DNA from: Jiella pacifica
GTDB lineage: Bacteria; Pseudomonadota; Alphaproteobacteria; Rhizobiales; Rhizobiaceae
DNA length: 64,000 bases
Direction: 5' to 3'
NCBI RefSeq assembly: GCF_010500815.1
Contig: NZ_JAAAMG010000005.1
Span: forward strand, 124,001 to 188,000
Each line of letters opens with the position of its first letter. Within the stretch, counting starts at the first letter, position 1. Below the pieces are notes generated by a model. It was given only the letters and a program-made list of their open reading frames with translations, made no database searches and was not told where the DNA came from. Shown here piece by piece: positions 26,540 through 35,415 of this stretch. Both the position numbers and the translations under genes were made by a program.

Positions 26540-27498
26540 CTCTTGCCTCCCTGCGCCTCGATCCACCGGGCGTAGTCTTCGATACCGGCATGGATGTCGG
26601 TGAATCGGGGCGAAAAGCCGAGGCGCTGGCGCGCCTTGGTGATGTCGAGCGGCGCGCCGCGCTCGAAGAAGCGCCCCGGCCCCAGGGCCATGCCGCTCCT
26701 GCGACCGGCGATTTCGTCGGACGTCTTCATGATCTCGTCGTGGCGCACGGCGACGCCGGACGAGACGTTGAACGCCTCCCCCGCGACGTCGGACGGAGCG
26801 TCGATGAGCGCGACGATACCCGCCGCCGTGTCGCGCACGTGAGTCCAGTCGAGCGACTGGTCGCCGCCCGACGGCGAGGAGACGTTCTCCAGCCCCTCGA
26901 GCGCCCCGAACATCGCCTGGTAGAGCACGTGCATCCGCGAGGGCATCCGGCCGGGCCCGTAGACGAAGTAGAGGCGAGCGTTGCGCACGTCGAAGCCGTA
27001 GGTGCCGCCATACTGGAGCGCCAGCGCCTCATTGGCCGCCTTGGTCGCGCCGTAGAGGTCGGTGACCTGAACCGGCGTCTCCTCGGTCTGCCCGCCGGGA
27101 TGATTGCCGTAGATCGCACCGGAGGAGAGGTTGACGAACTTCGGCACGCCGAGGATGCGGCAGGCTTCGAGAACGTTCAGCATCCCGACCGTGTTGATCT
27201 GGATGTTGCGGAACGGACGCCTGGCGAAGCTTGGTCCGGCGATGACCGCGACGCCCCAGACGACGCAGTCGATCTTCCCCTCGTAGGCCCGCATGCGCTC
27301 GAAAAGCGTATGGACGTCGAGGACATCGACGTTCTCGAGGGTGATCCGGTCGGCGACGGCTTCGAGATGATCGAGGCCGCGACCTTCCAGCCGGTCGGCG
27401 CCGGCGTCGAAGATCACCACCTCCTCGCCGCGGGCCGCCAGGTCGTGCGCGACCCAGGAACCGACATGACCGAGGCCGCCGAAAACAAGCACAGACAT
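26536..27498 (-). CDS. NAD-dependent epimerase/dehydratase (extended SDR)
   Basis: The 320-residue protein has the Rossmann motif GGLGHVGS (7-14), an aspartate after beta-2 (D31) favouring NAD, serines 125-126, and catalytic Y149-x3-K153 in YGATK. RLYFVYGPGR and NVSSG are typical of the sugar-nucleotide epimerase-like extended SDRs. In this operon it most likely oxidises or epimerises a free sugar acid or lactone before the kinase acts. It sits between the TRAP genes and the RuBisCO-like gene; the substrate is unknown. Confidence 0.88.
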   Translation of the reverse strand: MSVLVFGGLGHVGSWVAHDLAARGEEVVIFDAGADRLEGRGLDHLEAVADRITLENVDVLDVHTLFERMRAYEGKIDCVVWGVAVIAGPSFARRPFRNIQINTVGMLNVLEACRILGVPKFVNLSSGAIYGNHPGGQTEETPVQVTDLYGATKAANEALALQYGGTYGFDVRNARLYFVYGPGRMPSRMHVLYQAMFGALEGLENVSSPSGGDQSLDWTHVRDTAAGIVALIDAPSDVAGEAFNVSSGVAVRHDEIMKTSDEIAGRRSGMALGPGRFFERGAPLDITKARQRLGFSPRFTDIHAGIEDYARWIEAQGGKR

Positions 27499-27529
27499 CG
27501 TCTACTCCGGTGATTCTGACCCGCGCCCG

Positions 27530-28822
27530 TCAGTTCAGCAGCCAGTTCGGCACACCGAGGACGAGCCACGGAATGAAGGTGATCGCGATCAGCATCCCGA
27601 ACAGCGGGATGTAGAAGGGCAGGATCTCGCGCACCAGGCTGCCGAACGGGATGTCGGCGACCTTCTGAACGGTGAACAGAACGGTTCCAACCGGTGGCGT
27701 GACGAGGCCGATCATCAGGTTGAAGATCATGACGACGCCGAAATGGACGGGGTCGATGCCGTAGCTCACGACCAGCGGCGTCAGGATCGGCGTCAGCAGG
27801 AACAGGGCCGGCACGCTGTCGATGAAGCAGCCGACGAGGAGGATGAAGAGGTTGAGAAGCAGCAGCAGCACCCACTTGTCCGCGACGTTGGCGGACAGGA
27901 AGTCGATGATCTGCGATGTCACCTGATAGCGCGCCAGCACCCAGGCGTAGAGGGCCGAGCCGGCAATGATGACGAGCAGCGCCGCCGTGTCCACCGCCGT
28001 TTCGCGGCAGATTGTCCAGAACTCCCGCAGCGAGATCGTCCGGTAGACGAAAAAGGCGATCAGCGCGCAGTAGACGACGGCGATGGCGGACGCCTCGGTG
28101 GGCGTGAAGACCCCCGACAGGATGCCGGCGATAATGATGACCGGGGTCAGGATCGGCAGGAAGCCGCGGCCGCAGGCCCGCAGGATGTCGCGGATCGAAG
28201 CCCGCGTAGCGACGGGGTAGCCGCGCTTGTGAGACATGTAGGCGACGAGGGCCATGAGACCGAGGCCCATCAGGACGCCGGGCACGATCGAGCCGAGAAA
28301 CACCGCGGCGATCGAGACATTGGCCAGGGCGCCGTAGATGACGGCCGGAATGCTCGGTGGGATGATCGGGCCGATGGTCGCCGAACTCGCGGTGACCGCG
28401 GCGCTGAAGCCCCGGTCGTAGCCGTCCTTCTCCATCGCCTTCATCTGGACCGGCCCGAGGCCGCCGGCATCGGCGACGGCGGAGCCGGACATGCCGGCGA
28501 ACAGCATGCTCGACAGGACGTTGACGTGGCCGAGGCCGCCCCGCAGATGCCCCACAAGCGAGCGGGCGATGTCGAAGACCCGGTCCGAGATCCCCGAGGT
28601 GTTCATCAGACGGCCGATCAGGAGGAAGGCCGGGATGGCGAGGAGGGTGAAACTGTTGACGCCGTAAAGCGTGCGCTGCGCCACCATCTCGTAGGGCACC
28701 GAGCCGAGACCTCGGTTCGAGGCGAGGACGGCGATCGACGCGCCGATCATCGCGAAGCCGACCGGAACACCGACGAAGAGCAGCAGCAGCAGCGTGCCGA
28801 ACAGGGCAAAGAAGATCGTCAT
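27530..28822 (-). CDS. dctM: TRAP transporter large permease
   Basis: The 430-residue protein has about twelve membrane helices. DctM family segments are GVPVGFAMIGASI, AIPAFLLIGRLMNTSGIS, GHLRGGLGHVNVLSSMLFAGMSGSAVADAGGLGP and SATIGPIIPPSIPAVIYG, with FNLMIGLVTPPVGTVLF near the end. It is the ion-coupled channel of a TRAP importer. The ATG overlaps the dctQ stop (ATGA). With DctP and DctQ it should import the organic or sugar acid that the downstream enzymes process. Confidence 0.95.
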   Translation of the reverse strand: MTIFFALFGTLLLLLFVGVPVGFAMIGASIAVLASNRGLGSVPYEMVAQRTLYGVNSFTLLAIPAFLLIGRLMNTSGISDRVFDIARSLVGHLRGGLGHVNVLSSMLFAGMSGSAVADAGGLGPVQMKAMEKDGYDRGFSAAVTASSATIGPIIPPSIPAVIYGALANVSIAAVFLGSIVPGVLMGLGLMALVAYMSHKRGYPVATRASIRDILRACGRGFLPILTPVIIIAGILSGVFTPTEASAIAVVYCALIAFFVYRTISLREFWTICRETAVDTAALLVIIAGSALYAWVLARYQVTSQIIDFLSANVADKWVLLLLLNLFILLVGCFIDSVPALFLLTPILTPLVVSYGIDPVHFGVVMIFNLMIGLVTPPVGTVLFTVQKVADIPFGSLVREILPFYIPLFGMLIAITFIPWLVLGVPNWLLN

Positions 28823-29334
28823 GCCGCGCTCTCCGGTGTGGAGCGGCCGAAAAGGGTCAGGACGAGGTCGCGCAGGACGAGCAGCACCAGCATCGCGATC
28901 CCGATCGCCTGGATGAGATAAAGGGTGGAGAAGGACACAGGGATGGTGCTGGCGCTGACGCTGCCGGTCCGCTGCATCATCCCGACGGCGCCCCAGACGA
29001 GGGCGCCCGCGATGGCGACGGTCAAAAGGTCGCCGATGACGTCGAATACCCGGCGCGCAGAGCGCGGCAGCATGTCGAGGAGGATGGTGATGCGGATCTG
29101 CGCCCCGGCCCGCTGCGCGATCGCCGCGCCGAGAAAGATCTCGCCGATGAACAGGAAGCGCGAGGTCTCGTCGGTCCAGGGGACGCCGACCGCGAAGACG
29201 TATCGCGCCGCGACTTGGACGAACATGACGACCAGCATGCCGATGAAGGCGAGGGTCATGACCGTTTCGACGGCAGACCAGAAGACGGCGGCGACGCGCC
29301 AGGCTCCAGCCCCCTCGTTCAATGGACGTTCCAC
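28819..29334 (-). CDS. dctQ: TRAP transporter small permease
   Basis: The 171-residue four-helix membrane protein is the small subunit that pairs with DctM. Typical elements are VAARYVFAVGVPWTDETSRFLFIGEIFLGAAIAQRAGAQIRI, the DctQ signature region. It begins 63 bases after dctP, with a perfect 12-bp stem-loop in between, and overlaps dctM by four bases. Confidence 0.92.
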   Translation of the reverse strand: MERPLNEGAGAWRVAAVFWSAVETVMTLAFIGMLVVMFVQVAARYVFAVGVPWTDETSRFLFIGEIFLGAAIAQRAGAQIRITILLDMLPRSARRVFDVIGDLLTVAIAGALVWGAVGMMQRTGSVSASTIPVSFSTLYLIQAIGIAMLVLLVLRDLVLTLFGRSTPESAA

Positions 29335-29361
29335 GAAGATCCTCCCGACCGACCAACCGTC

Positions 29362-29390
29362 GCGGGAGCGCGCGGTGGGCGCGCTCCCGC
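29362..29390 (-). other. Intercistronic stem-loop between dctP and dctQ
   Basis: The 12-base arms 29362-29373 and 29379-29390 are perfectly complementary around a five-base loop. There is no T-run on the leftward strand. Its position just after the binding-protein gene suggests it protects or partly terminates the transcript, so that dctP is expressed more than the permeases. Confidence 0.6.
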
Positions 29391-29397
29391 TCTCGCC

Positions 29398-30372
29398 TCA
29401 CTCGTCGCCGAGCTTCGAGAGCACGTATTCGCGGACCTCAGGGGCGAAGCCCTCGGCGATGCGGCGGATGGCCGGCGCAGCCTTCTGGCGGAAGGCCGCG
29501 ACGTCCGGCTCGACCACTTCCATGCCCTTTTCCTGGAGCTGCTCGTAGAGCTTGTCCTGGTTGCCGGTGACGAGATCGTCGCCCCAGACGATCGCCTCGT
29601 CGATCGCCGACTGGATCATCGTGCGATCCTCTTCCGGCAGGCCCTGATAGAAGTCCTCGTTCATCAGCCAGTGGAAGAAGGAATAGACGTGCTCGGTGCG
29701 GTTCACATAGGACTGCACTTCGAAGAGCTTGCCCGACCAGATGTAGTCGACGGGGTTTTCCTGCATGTCGATGACGCCCGTCTGGAGCGAGGTGTAGACC
29801 TCCGGCCAGGCGATCGGCGAAGGCAGTGCGCCGATCTCGGTCCAGATCTCTACCCAGGGTGCGATCTCGGGGACGCGCATGCGGACGCCCTCGACGTCCG
29901 CAGGGGTCTTGACCGGCGTCTTCGAGGTCAGGTTGCGCGGATTGCGCACCGACAGGCCGACGAGCCGCAGATGGCCGCTCTCGATGACCTTCTGCCGCAG
30001 GGCTTCGCCCATCTCGCCCTCATACACCTTCCGCGCCTCTTCGCTGGAACCGAAAGTGAAGGGCAGATCGGCCGCCGCATATTCCGGCGCATAGAGGGTC
30101 ATCGGCATCGAGCCCCCGAGAGCGATCTGGTATTCGCCGAAGCTCGCCCCCTCCAGATGGTCGCGCTCGCCGCCAACCTCGGTGCCGAGCAGCGTCACGG
30201 TATAGCGCCCGCCCGACTGCTCCTCGATGTTCTTCTTCAGCCGCTCGCCGACCTGAAACATCTCGTGGCTGGGTTCGACATGCAGCGCGATCGCGATGTC
30301 CTCGGCGAATGCCGGCATCGTCGACACGGTGGTGGCCGCCGCGAGCAGCGCGGCGCGTAGCATCGTTCTCAT
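29398..30372 (-). CDS. dctP: TRAP transporter substrate-binding protein
   Basis: The 324-residue periplasmic solute receptor has a signal peptide ending near MPAFA. DctP features are LHVEPSHEMFQVGERLKKNIEEQSGGRYTV, the carboxylate-binding region RNPRNLTSKTPVKTPADVEGVRMRVPE (with the conserved Arg) and EVYTSLQTGVIDMQENP. The start was set at the ATG preceded by GGGAGG. It leads a six-gene leftward operon and is separated from the GntR regulator by a region with a FadR-type operator. The ligand is expected to be a sugar acid. Confidence 0.93.
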   Translation of the reverse strand: MRTMLRAALLAAATTVSTMPAFAEDIAIALHVEPSHEMFQVGERLKKNIEEQSGGRYTVTLLGTEVGGERDHLEGASFGEYQIALGGSMPMTLYAPEYAAADLPFTFGSSEEARKVYEGEMGEALRQKVIESGHLRLVGLSVRNPRNLTSKTPVKTPADVEGVRMRVPEIAPWVEIWTEIGALPSPIAWPEVYTSLQTGVIDMQENPVDYIWSGKLFEVQSYVNRTEHVYSFFHWLMNEDFYQGLPEEDRTMIQSAIDEAIVWGDDLVTGNQDKLYEQLQEKGMEVVEPDVAAFRQKAAPAIRRIAEGFAPEVREYVLSKLGDE

Positions 30373-30418
30373 AAGAACCTCCCGATTCGGTATGGCCGCT
30401 CCCGTGGCCATTCTCAAC

Positions 30419-30451
30419 TGGTCCGACCATCAGACATTCAGATGAGATGGT
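30419..30451. promoter_or_regulatory. FadR-type GntR operator in the divergent dctP/regulator gap
   Basis: TGGTCCGACCA at 30419-30429 is a perfect TGGT-N3-ACCA palindrome, the classic recognition pattern of FadR-subfamily GntR regulators. A second inverted repeat overlaps it: ACCATC at 30426-30431 with GATGGT at 30446-30451. Both lie 47-80 bases upstream of dctP and about 70-90 bases upstream of the regulator gene, suitable for controlling both directions. Confidence 0.7.
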
Positions 30452-30518
30452 GACTTTCTGGCGTAAACTTGGTAGCCGTGTCAATGGGTGCTCGAACGAA
30501 GCGACAGGATAGGTGGAC

Positions 30519-31289
30519 ATGACAGATCCGGACGGTCCGGCAGCGCCCGCCACGCGGGCCCGCCGCCTGTTGAAGCCGAAACGGATGCACGAGGAGCTCG
30601 TGGAAATACTCGCGACGGAGATCTGCGAGGGCGTCTACGGAACCGACGATCCCCTCCCCTCCGAGCGCGATCTGATGGAAGAGTTCGGTGTCTCGCGGCT
30701 GACGGTGCGCGAGGCGATCGCCGCCCTGCAAAGCCGCGGCATGGTGACGACACGGCCGGGAACGCGGGCGCGCGTCTCGGCGCCGCAGCCGGACTTTCTC
30801 CTGTCCATGCTGTCGCAGGCCGCGACCTATCATCTGGCCCAGCCCGGCGGGCTGCGCTCGCTGATGCAGGTCCGGCTCATCGTGGAAACCGGGACGGCGC
30901 GCATCGCGGCGGAACAGGCCGACGACAGGACCGTCGCCGAACTGAAGGCGACGCTCGAGCGCAATCGCGCCGCGATGGGCGACCTCGAGGCCTTCGGTCG
31001 CACCGACATCGAGTTCCACGCCGCGATCGCGCGGATCGTCGGCAACCCGATGATCGATGCCTTCTTCGCCGCAGTCAGCGAATGGCTGACGGAGGTGCGC
31101 AATACCAGCCTCCAGACACCCGGTCAGACCGAGCGCGCCTTCAAAGCCCATGTGCGGATCTTCGCGGCGATCGAAGCGCGCGATCCGATGCAAGCCAGCG
31201 AAGAAATGTCGCGCCACCTCACCCAGCTCGCCGGGGTCTATCCGCCGGCCCCGACCGCAGTGCCGCGACACGACGAGGACAGACGATGA
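30519..31289 (+). CDS. FadR/GntR-family transcriptional regulator (FCD domain)
   Basis: The 256-residue protein has an N-terminal winged helix-turn-helix, PLPSERDLMEEFGVSRLTVREAIAALQSRGMV, the GntR signature. An all-helical C-terminal domain has the FCD metal-site pattern RLIVETG, DIEFHAAIARIVGNPM and AHVRIFAAIEARD. Such regulators bind organic acids or sugar acids and usually repress neighbouring catabolic genes. It is divergent from dctP and overlaps the aldolase gene by four bases. A GTG at 30513 is an alternative start. Confidence 0.9.
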   Translation: MTDPDGPAAPATRARRLLKPKRMHEELVEILATEICEGVYGTDDPLPSERDLMEEFGVSRLTVREAIAALQSRGMVTTRPGTRARVSAPQPDFLLSMLSQAATYHLAQPGGLRSLMQVRLIVETGTARIAAEQADDRTVAELKATLERNRAAMGDLEAFGRTDIEFHAAIARIVGNPMIDAFFAAVSEWLTEVRNTSLQTPGQTERAFKAHVRIFAAIEARDPMQASEEMSRHLTQLAGVYPPAPTAVPRHDEDRR

Positions 31290-31927
31290 GCGACGAGACC
31301 CGGCTGCGGGAAAAGATCTGCCGGATGGCGCAGTCGCTCTTCGATCGCGGCCTGACCTGCGGCTCGTCGGGCAACATCTCGGCGCGCACGGCAGATGGCG
31401 GCCTTCTGGTGACGCCGACGGGCTCGACCATGGGCGATCTGGATCCGGCGCGGCTGTCGCTCTTCGACGCCGACGGACGATTCGTATCGGGCGACAAGCC
31501 GACGAAGGAAATGCCGCTGCACGAGGCCTTCTACCGCACGCGCGGCACGACGGGCGCGGTCGTCCACCTGCATTCCACCCATTCGGTGGCCTATTCGATG
31601 TTGCCGGACGTCGATCCAGACGACGTCCTGCCGCCGCTCACCGCCTATTCGGTCATGCGCCTGGGAAGGGTGAAGCTGCTTCCCTATTTCATGCCCGGCG
31701 ATCCGGCGATGGGGGCGGCCGTCGCCGAACTCGGCGGCACCCGCCCCGCAGTCATCCTCGCCAATCACGGCCCTGTCGTCGCCGGCAAGGATCTCGACGC
31801 GGCCGTCTTCGCCACCGAGGAACTGGAAGAAACGGCGAAACTTGCCATGCTCCTCAGGAGAGAATCGCCGCGCATGCTCACCGCCGATCAGGTTCGGGCA
31901 CTGCGCGAGCGCTATCCGCTCGACTGA
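31286..31927 (+). CDS. Class II aldolase/decarboxylase family protein (OtnC/FucA-like)
   Basis: The 213-residue zinc enzyme has TCGSSGNISAR, TPTGSTMGDL, E75 in KEMPLHE, zinc-ligand histidines H94 and H96 in VVHLHSTHS, and H161 in LANHGPVV. These match the class II aldolases. In DUF1537 pathways the relative OtnC decarboxylates 3-oxo-tetronate 4-phosphate to dihydroxyacetone phosphate. It overlaps the FadR-type gene (ATGA) and is divergent from the transporter-kinase operon. Either it or the RuBisCO-like protein may cleave the kinase product; this is inference. Confidence 0.87.
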   Translation: MSDETRLREKICRMAQSLFDRGLTCGSSGNISARTADGGLLVTPTGSTMGDLDPARLSLFDADGRFVSGDKPTKEMPLHEAFYRTRGTTGAVVHLHSTHSVAYSMLPDVDPDDVLPPLTAYSVMRLGRVKLLPYFMPGDPAMGAAVAELGGTRPAVILANHGPVVAGKDLDAAVFATEELEETAKLAMLLRRESPRMLTADQVRALRERYPLD

Positions 31928-32078
31928 CCGCGGCGGTGCAATGGCAAGCTGGCGCTGGCACGGCGGCCGGCGACGGGTACCGTGTCCACGGCACGACGCC
32001 GAGCGTGGCCCCGCCGAAGCGCCGGCGCCCGAACAGCGTCGGGCGAACCTTGCGTGGGGAACAGGTATGATTCCCAAT

Positions 32079-32098
32079 TGACAGACGCCGGCCTGTCA
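32079..32098. promoter_or_regulatory. Inverted repeat upstream of the Fnr-type gene
   Basis: TGACAG at 32079-32084 and CTGTCA at 32093-32098 are perfectly complementary across an eight-base spacer, 17 bases before the chosen start of the Fnr-type regulator. It does not match the TTGAT-N4-ATCAA Fnr box. It may be an operator or a 5'-UTR hairpin. Confidence 0.35.
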
Positions 32099-32115
32099 TG
32101 CGGGTTGGCGTGGCC

Positions 32116-32889
32116 ATGAGGAACGATCTGCCGACAGCGGACGCGATAGCCGGGAAGCCGCGCCTCGACGTCCACAATTCCGATGTCCCGGTGGTCTGCC
32201 GCGCCTGCGAGGCGCGCCATCGCGGGATCTGCGGCGCGCTGACGCCGCAAGAGCTGACCCGGCTCAGCCGGCACACCGTCAAACAGACGGTGGCTGGCGA
32301 TGGCGCAATCGTCTCCTCCGGCGAGGACTTCAGGCACTACTCCAACATTCTCGCGGGCGTCGTGAAGCTCACCCGGCTGATGGCGGACGGACGGCAGCAG
32401 ATCGTCGGTCTGCAGTTTGCGCCGGATTTCGTCGGCCGTCCGTTCCGCTCCTTCAGCGAAACGACCGCCGAGGCGGCCACCGACGTAAAGCTCTGCAGTT
32501 TTCCCAAGCAGGTAATGGACGAGATGATCGCCCATTCGCCCGATCTCGAACGCCGGCTCTATCAGCAGGCGCTCGACGAACTCGACGAAGCGCGCGAGTG
32601 GATCTTCGCCCTCGGCCGCAAGACCGCGGCCGAAAAGGTCGCGAGCTTCCTGTTGATGATCGCCGAGAACGTCGATCCCGAGGCGCCAAGCGGCGATCGG
32701 CCGATCCGCTTCGAAATCCCGCTGAAGCGGGCCGACATTGCCGATTTCCTCGGCCTCACCATCGAGACGGTCAGCCGCCAGATCACCAGGTTGCGCAAGG
32801 CCGGTGTCATCGTCGTCGAGAACAACCGGACGGTGACGGTGCCCGACCTGGAACGGCTGAGAGCTCGCTGCGAGGTGGATGCGGCCTAG
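32116..32889 (+). CDS. fnrN: Fnr/FnrN-type Crp-family oxygen-responsive regulator
   Basis: The 257-residue regulator has an N-terminal C28-x2-C31-x7-C39 cluster (VCRACEARHRGICGAL) and a central C127, the set expected to hold an oxygen-labile 4Fe-4S cluster. Next come a cyclic-nucleotide-type beta-roll and a dimer helix. The helix-turn-helix FLGLTIETVSRQITRLRKAG has the E-x2-S-R residues that read TTGAT half-sites. It should activate microaerobic genes; matching boxes lie at 37547 and 57454. An ATG six codons upstream (32098) is an alternative start. Confidence 0.9.
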   Translation: MRNDLPTADAIAGKPRLDVHNSDVPVVCRACEARHRGICGALTPQELTRLSRHTVKQTVAGDGAIVSSGEDFRHYSNILAGVVKLTRLMADGRQQIVGLQFAPDFVGRPFRSFSETTAEAATDVKLCSFPKQVMDEMIAHSPDLERRLYQQALDELDEAREWIFALGRKTAAEKVASFLLMIAENVDPEAPSGDRPIRFEIPLKRADIADFLGLTIETVSRQITRLRKAGVIVVENNRTVTVPDLERLRARCEVDAA

Positions 32890-32929
32890 AAACGAGGCAA
32901 GAGCCGAATGCAGGGCTTTCCGTTTCAGA

Positions 32930-35155
32930 TCAGAACTCTTCCCATTCCTTGGCGTCTGCTTTCAGCGCAGCTCCGCCCGCTCCCAGGACCTTGAGTTGCG
33001 GGACGGATTGAGCGGCCGGGGCCGCGCGTCTCGTCGTGGGCCGAGTGACTGGACGGGCTGCGGATCGATCCGCGTCCGCTGTCCGGGATGTGGCCGTTTT
33101 GAAGCGGCCCGTGAGCTGTGAGAGATGATCCGTCTCTTTTCCCAGAGCCTGGGCGGCGGCCGTCGCTTCTTCGACCATTGCGGCGTTCTGTTGCGTCACC
33201 TTGTCCATCTGGTCTGCAGCGGCCGAGACCTCCTTCAGGCTCGTGCTTTGCTCGCGGGTACCCTTGGCGATCTGCGCAACGATTGCCGACATATCCGCGA
33301 CTTGGGCGACGATTTCGTTCAGCGACTGGCCGGAGGCCGTGACCAGTTGCACACCGCTGTGGACCTCCTCTCCCGAGGCAGAGATCAACGCCTTGATCTC
33401 CTTGGCAGCTTCGGCGGAACGCTGAGCGAGTCCCCGCACTTCCTGTGCGACCACGGCGAAGCCCTTGCCGGCCTCGCCGGCGCGCGCCGCCTCGACGCCC
33501 GCATTGAGGGCAAGGAGGTTGGTCTGGAAGGCGATCTCGTCGATGATTGTGATGATCTGACCGATCTGGTCCGATGACTTCTCGATCTGGGTCATCGCGT
33601 TGACGGCCTGGGCCACGATGCTTCCGCCCTTCTCGGCATTGCGTTGAGCCTGCAGGGCGGACTCCTGAGCCCGTGCGGCTCCGTCGGCCGTCCCATTCAC
33701 CCCTTTCGTCACCTCCGAGAGCGCCGCCACCGTTTCTTCCAGGCTCGCAGCCTGCTGCTCGGTACGCCGCGCCAGATCGTTCGAGGCGGTGTTGATCTCG
33801 TCGAGCCCGACATGGATCGAGCCCGATGCCGAAACGACGGCGCCGATCACCTCCTCCAGGCTCTGGATCGACTCGTTGAACTGATCGCAGATTTCCTCGA
33901 ATCCAACCATCCGGCTCCGTTCCATCCGAGCGGTGAGATCGCCGTTCGAGAGCGCCGTAAAGGCCGGGGAAACGTTCCGGATGAACTCCCGCCGCGCCTC
34001 TTCCGTCGCCGCCAACTCGGCTCGACGCCGCTGTTCGGCCGAGGTGCGGCCTGCCTCCAACGCCTCGGCTTCCATTCGGCGCTTGTCCTCTTCGGCCTGG
34101 CGGAAGACCTGGAGAGCACGAACCATGTCGCCGATCTCATCCTTCCGGCCGGCGTCGGGAAGCGCCGCAGTGGTATCGCCGTCGGCGAATTTGCGCATCG
34201 CCAGGGCCGTCAGGCCCAGGGGGAGCGTGATGGAGCGGCCGACGACGAACAGAATTGTGGCGATGAGCAGGACGAGGAAAACGGCCGAACCGATCATCGC
34301 CTTCAATGCAAGCGATGAAATCCAGGCGCTCTGCGTCTTGGCATCGACACGTGCTTGAGAGACGGCCGTCTTCACGGTCTCGAACGACGGCTCGATCTCG
34401 CTGAACGTCTCGCTGAGCTGCTTGCGGATATCCGCGGCGGCAATCGTCGCCTGCGTGAACGCCAGGAAGCTCGTCTCGTAGCTTTGCAGGTCGTCCATCG
34501 CCGTTCGGTAGGACGCCGGCATGCCGAAACGAAGCGAGGGCAACGCGCGAAGCTCGGAGAGCTGATCCTGCAGCCTGGTGATGTATTTGGGATCGCCGCG
34601 CAGCATGAAGTCCTTCTCGTGCCGGCGCAGCATGAGCATCATCACCTGCAACTCGGGATCGCCGAGTTTGTTCAGGGTCTCTTCCAACGAGTGAACGGCG
34701 GCCCGCAACGCGCCCTGATAGCCGCTCGTCTCGTCGAGACCCAATGCCTGGGTCACCTCGACAGCCTCACCGAATTGCCCGCGGTAATCCTGAAACAGCG
34801 AGTTCATCCGCGTGACATCGCTCGAAAGCGGGCTCAGCCGCTCCGTTTCTGCGACCATGTCCGCCAAGGAGGCAAGGTCCGCCTTCAGCGTCGCGGCGAT
34901 GGTCTCGTGCGCGGTGGCAAAGGCCATGTCCTTGCGAAGAAAGAAGTCCTTTTCGCTTCGCCGCTCCTCCAGGAAGGCAATCTCGACCTGGTCGATCAGC
35001 CGTTCGGTCTCCGCGGCTCGATCCGCCGCATCGTCATAGGCCGACCGAATGCCCCGCTCGACGACGAAGGTCGTGGCCAGACCCAGCATCCCGAGGATCG
35101 AGATGGACGCGACGATACCAATGCGGCGGGATATCTTGAGGTCTGAGAGACGCAC
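32930..35155 (-). CDS. Methyl-accepting chemotaxis protein with HBM-type sensor
   Basis: The 741-residue chemoreceptor has two membrane helices (about 12-32 and 285-306). The periplasmic helical region carries the paired SEKDFFLR (about 68) and HEKDFMLR (about 179) motifs typical of HBM domains. HAMP linkers precede the signalling tip [31 protein letters not shown]. The C-terminus is EWEEF, matching the xWxxF pentapeptide that tethers CheR/CheB. The ligand is unknown; HBM sensors in other bacteria bind organic acids. It is monocistronic, with its promoter in the roughly 260-base gap to hemN. Confidence 0.93.
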   Translation of the reverse strand: MRLSDLKISRRIGIVASISILGMLGLATTFVVERGIRSAYDDAADRAAETERLIDQVEIAFLEERRSEKDFFLRKDMAFATAHETIAATLKADLASLADMVAETERLSPLSSDVTRMNSLFQDYRGQFGEAVEVTQALGLDETSGYQGALRAAVHSLEETLNKLGDPELQVMMLMLRRHEKDFMLRGDPKYITRLQDQLSELRALPSLRFGMPASYRTAMDDLQSYETSFLAFTQATIAAADIRKQLSETFSEIEPSFETVKTAVSQARVDAKTQSAWISSLALKAMIGSAVFLVLLIATILFVVGRSITLPLGLTALAMRKFADGDTTAALPDAGRKDEIGDMVRALQVFRQAEEDKRRMEAEALEAGRTSAEQRRRAELAATEEARREFIRNVSPAFTALSNGDLTARMERSRMVGFEEICDQFNESIQSLEEVIGAVVSASGSIHVGLDEINTASNDLARRTEQQAASLEETVAALSEVTKGVNGTADGAARAQESALQAQRNAEKGGSIVAQAVNAMTQIEKSSDQIGQIITIIDEIAFQTNLLALNAGVEAARAGEAGKGFAVVAQEVRGLAQRSAEAAKEIKALISASGEEVHSGVQLVTASGQSLNEIVAQVADMSAIVAQIAKGTREQSTSLKEVSAAADQMDKVTQQNAAMVEEATAAAQALGKETDHLSQLTGRFKTATSRTADADRSAARPVTRPTTRRAAPAAQSVPQLKVLGAGGAALKADAKEWEEF

Positions 35156-35415
35156 GTGAACGAACTTTCATCGACGAAGGCTGCCCCGGCGGCGTGCCTT
35201 TGCCGAAGTGGTACCCTCGCCCACTTAATCTCCAGCTAACGCGCAGGAAGACTTTCTCCGAACTCCGCAAATCAAATTCATAAGCAAAACCAATTACCAA
35301 TGACCCGCATTAACTTGCAAGATGCGAGAATTTCGAGCTCGTCGCGCGAAACATGGACTGGCGGTTTCTTGGCCTGATTCAGTGGACCGAACGCGGCGTG
35401 TCGCTTCGTGACACC

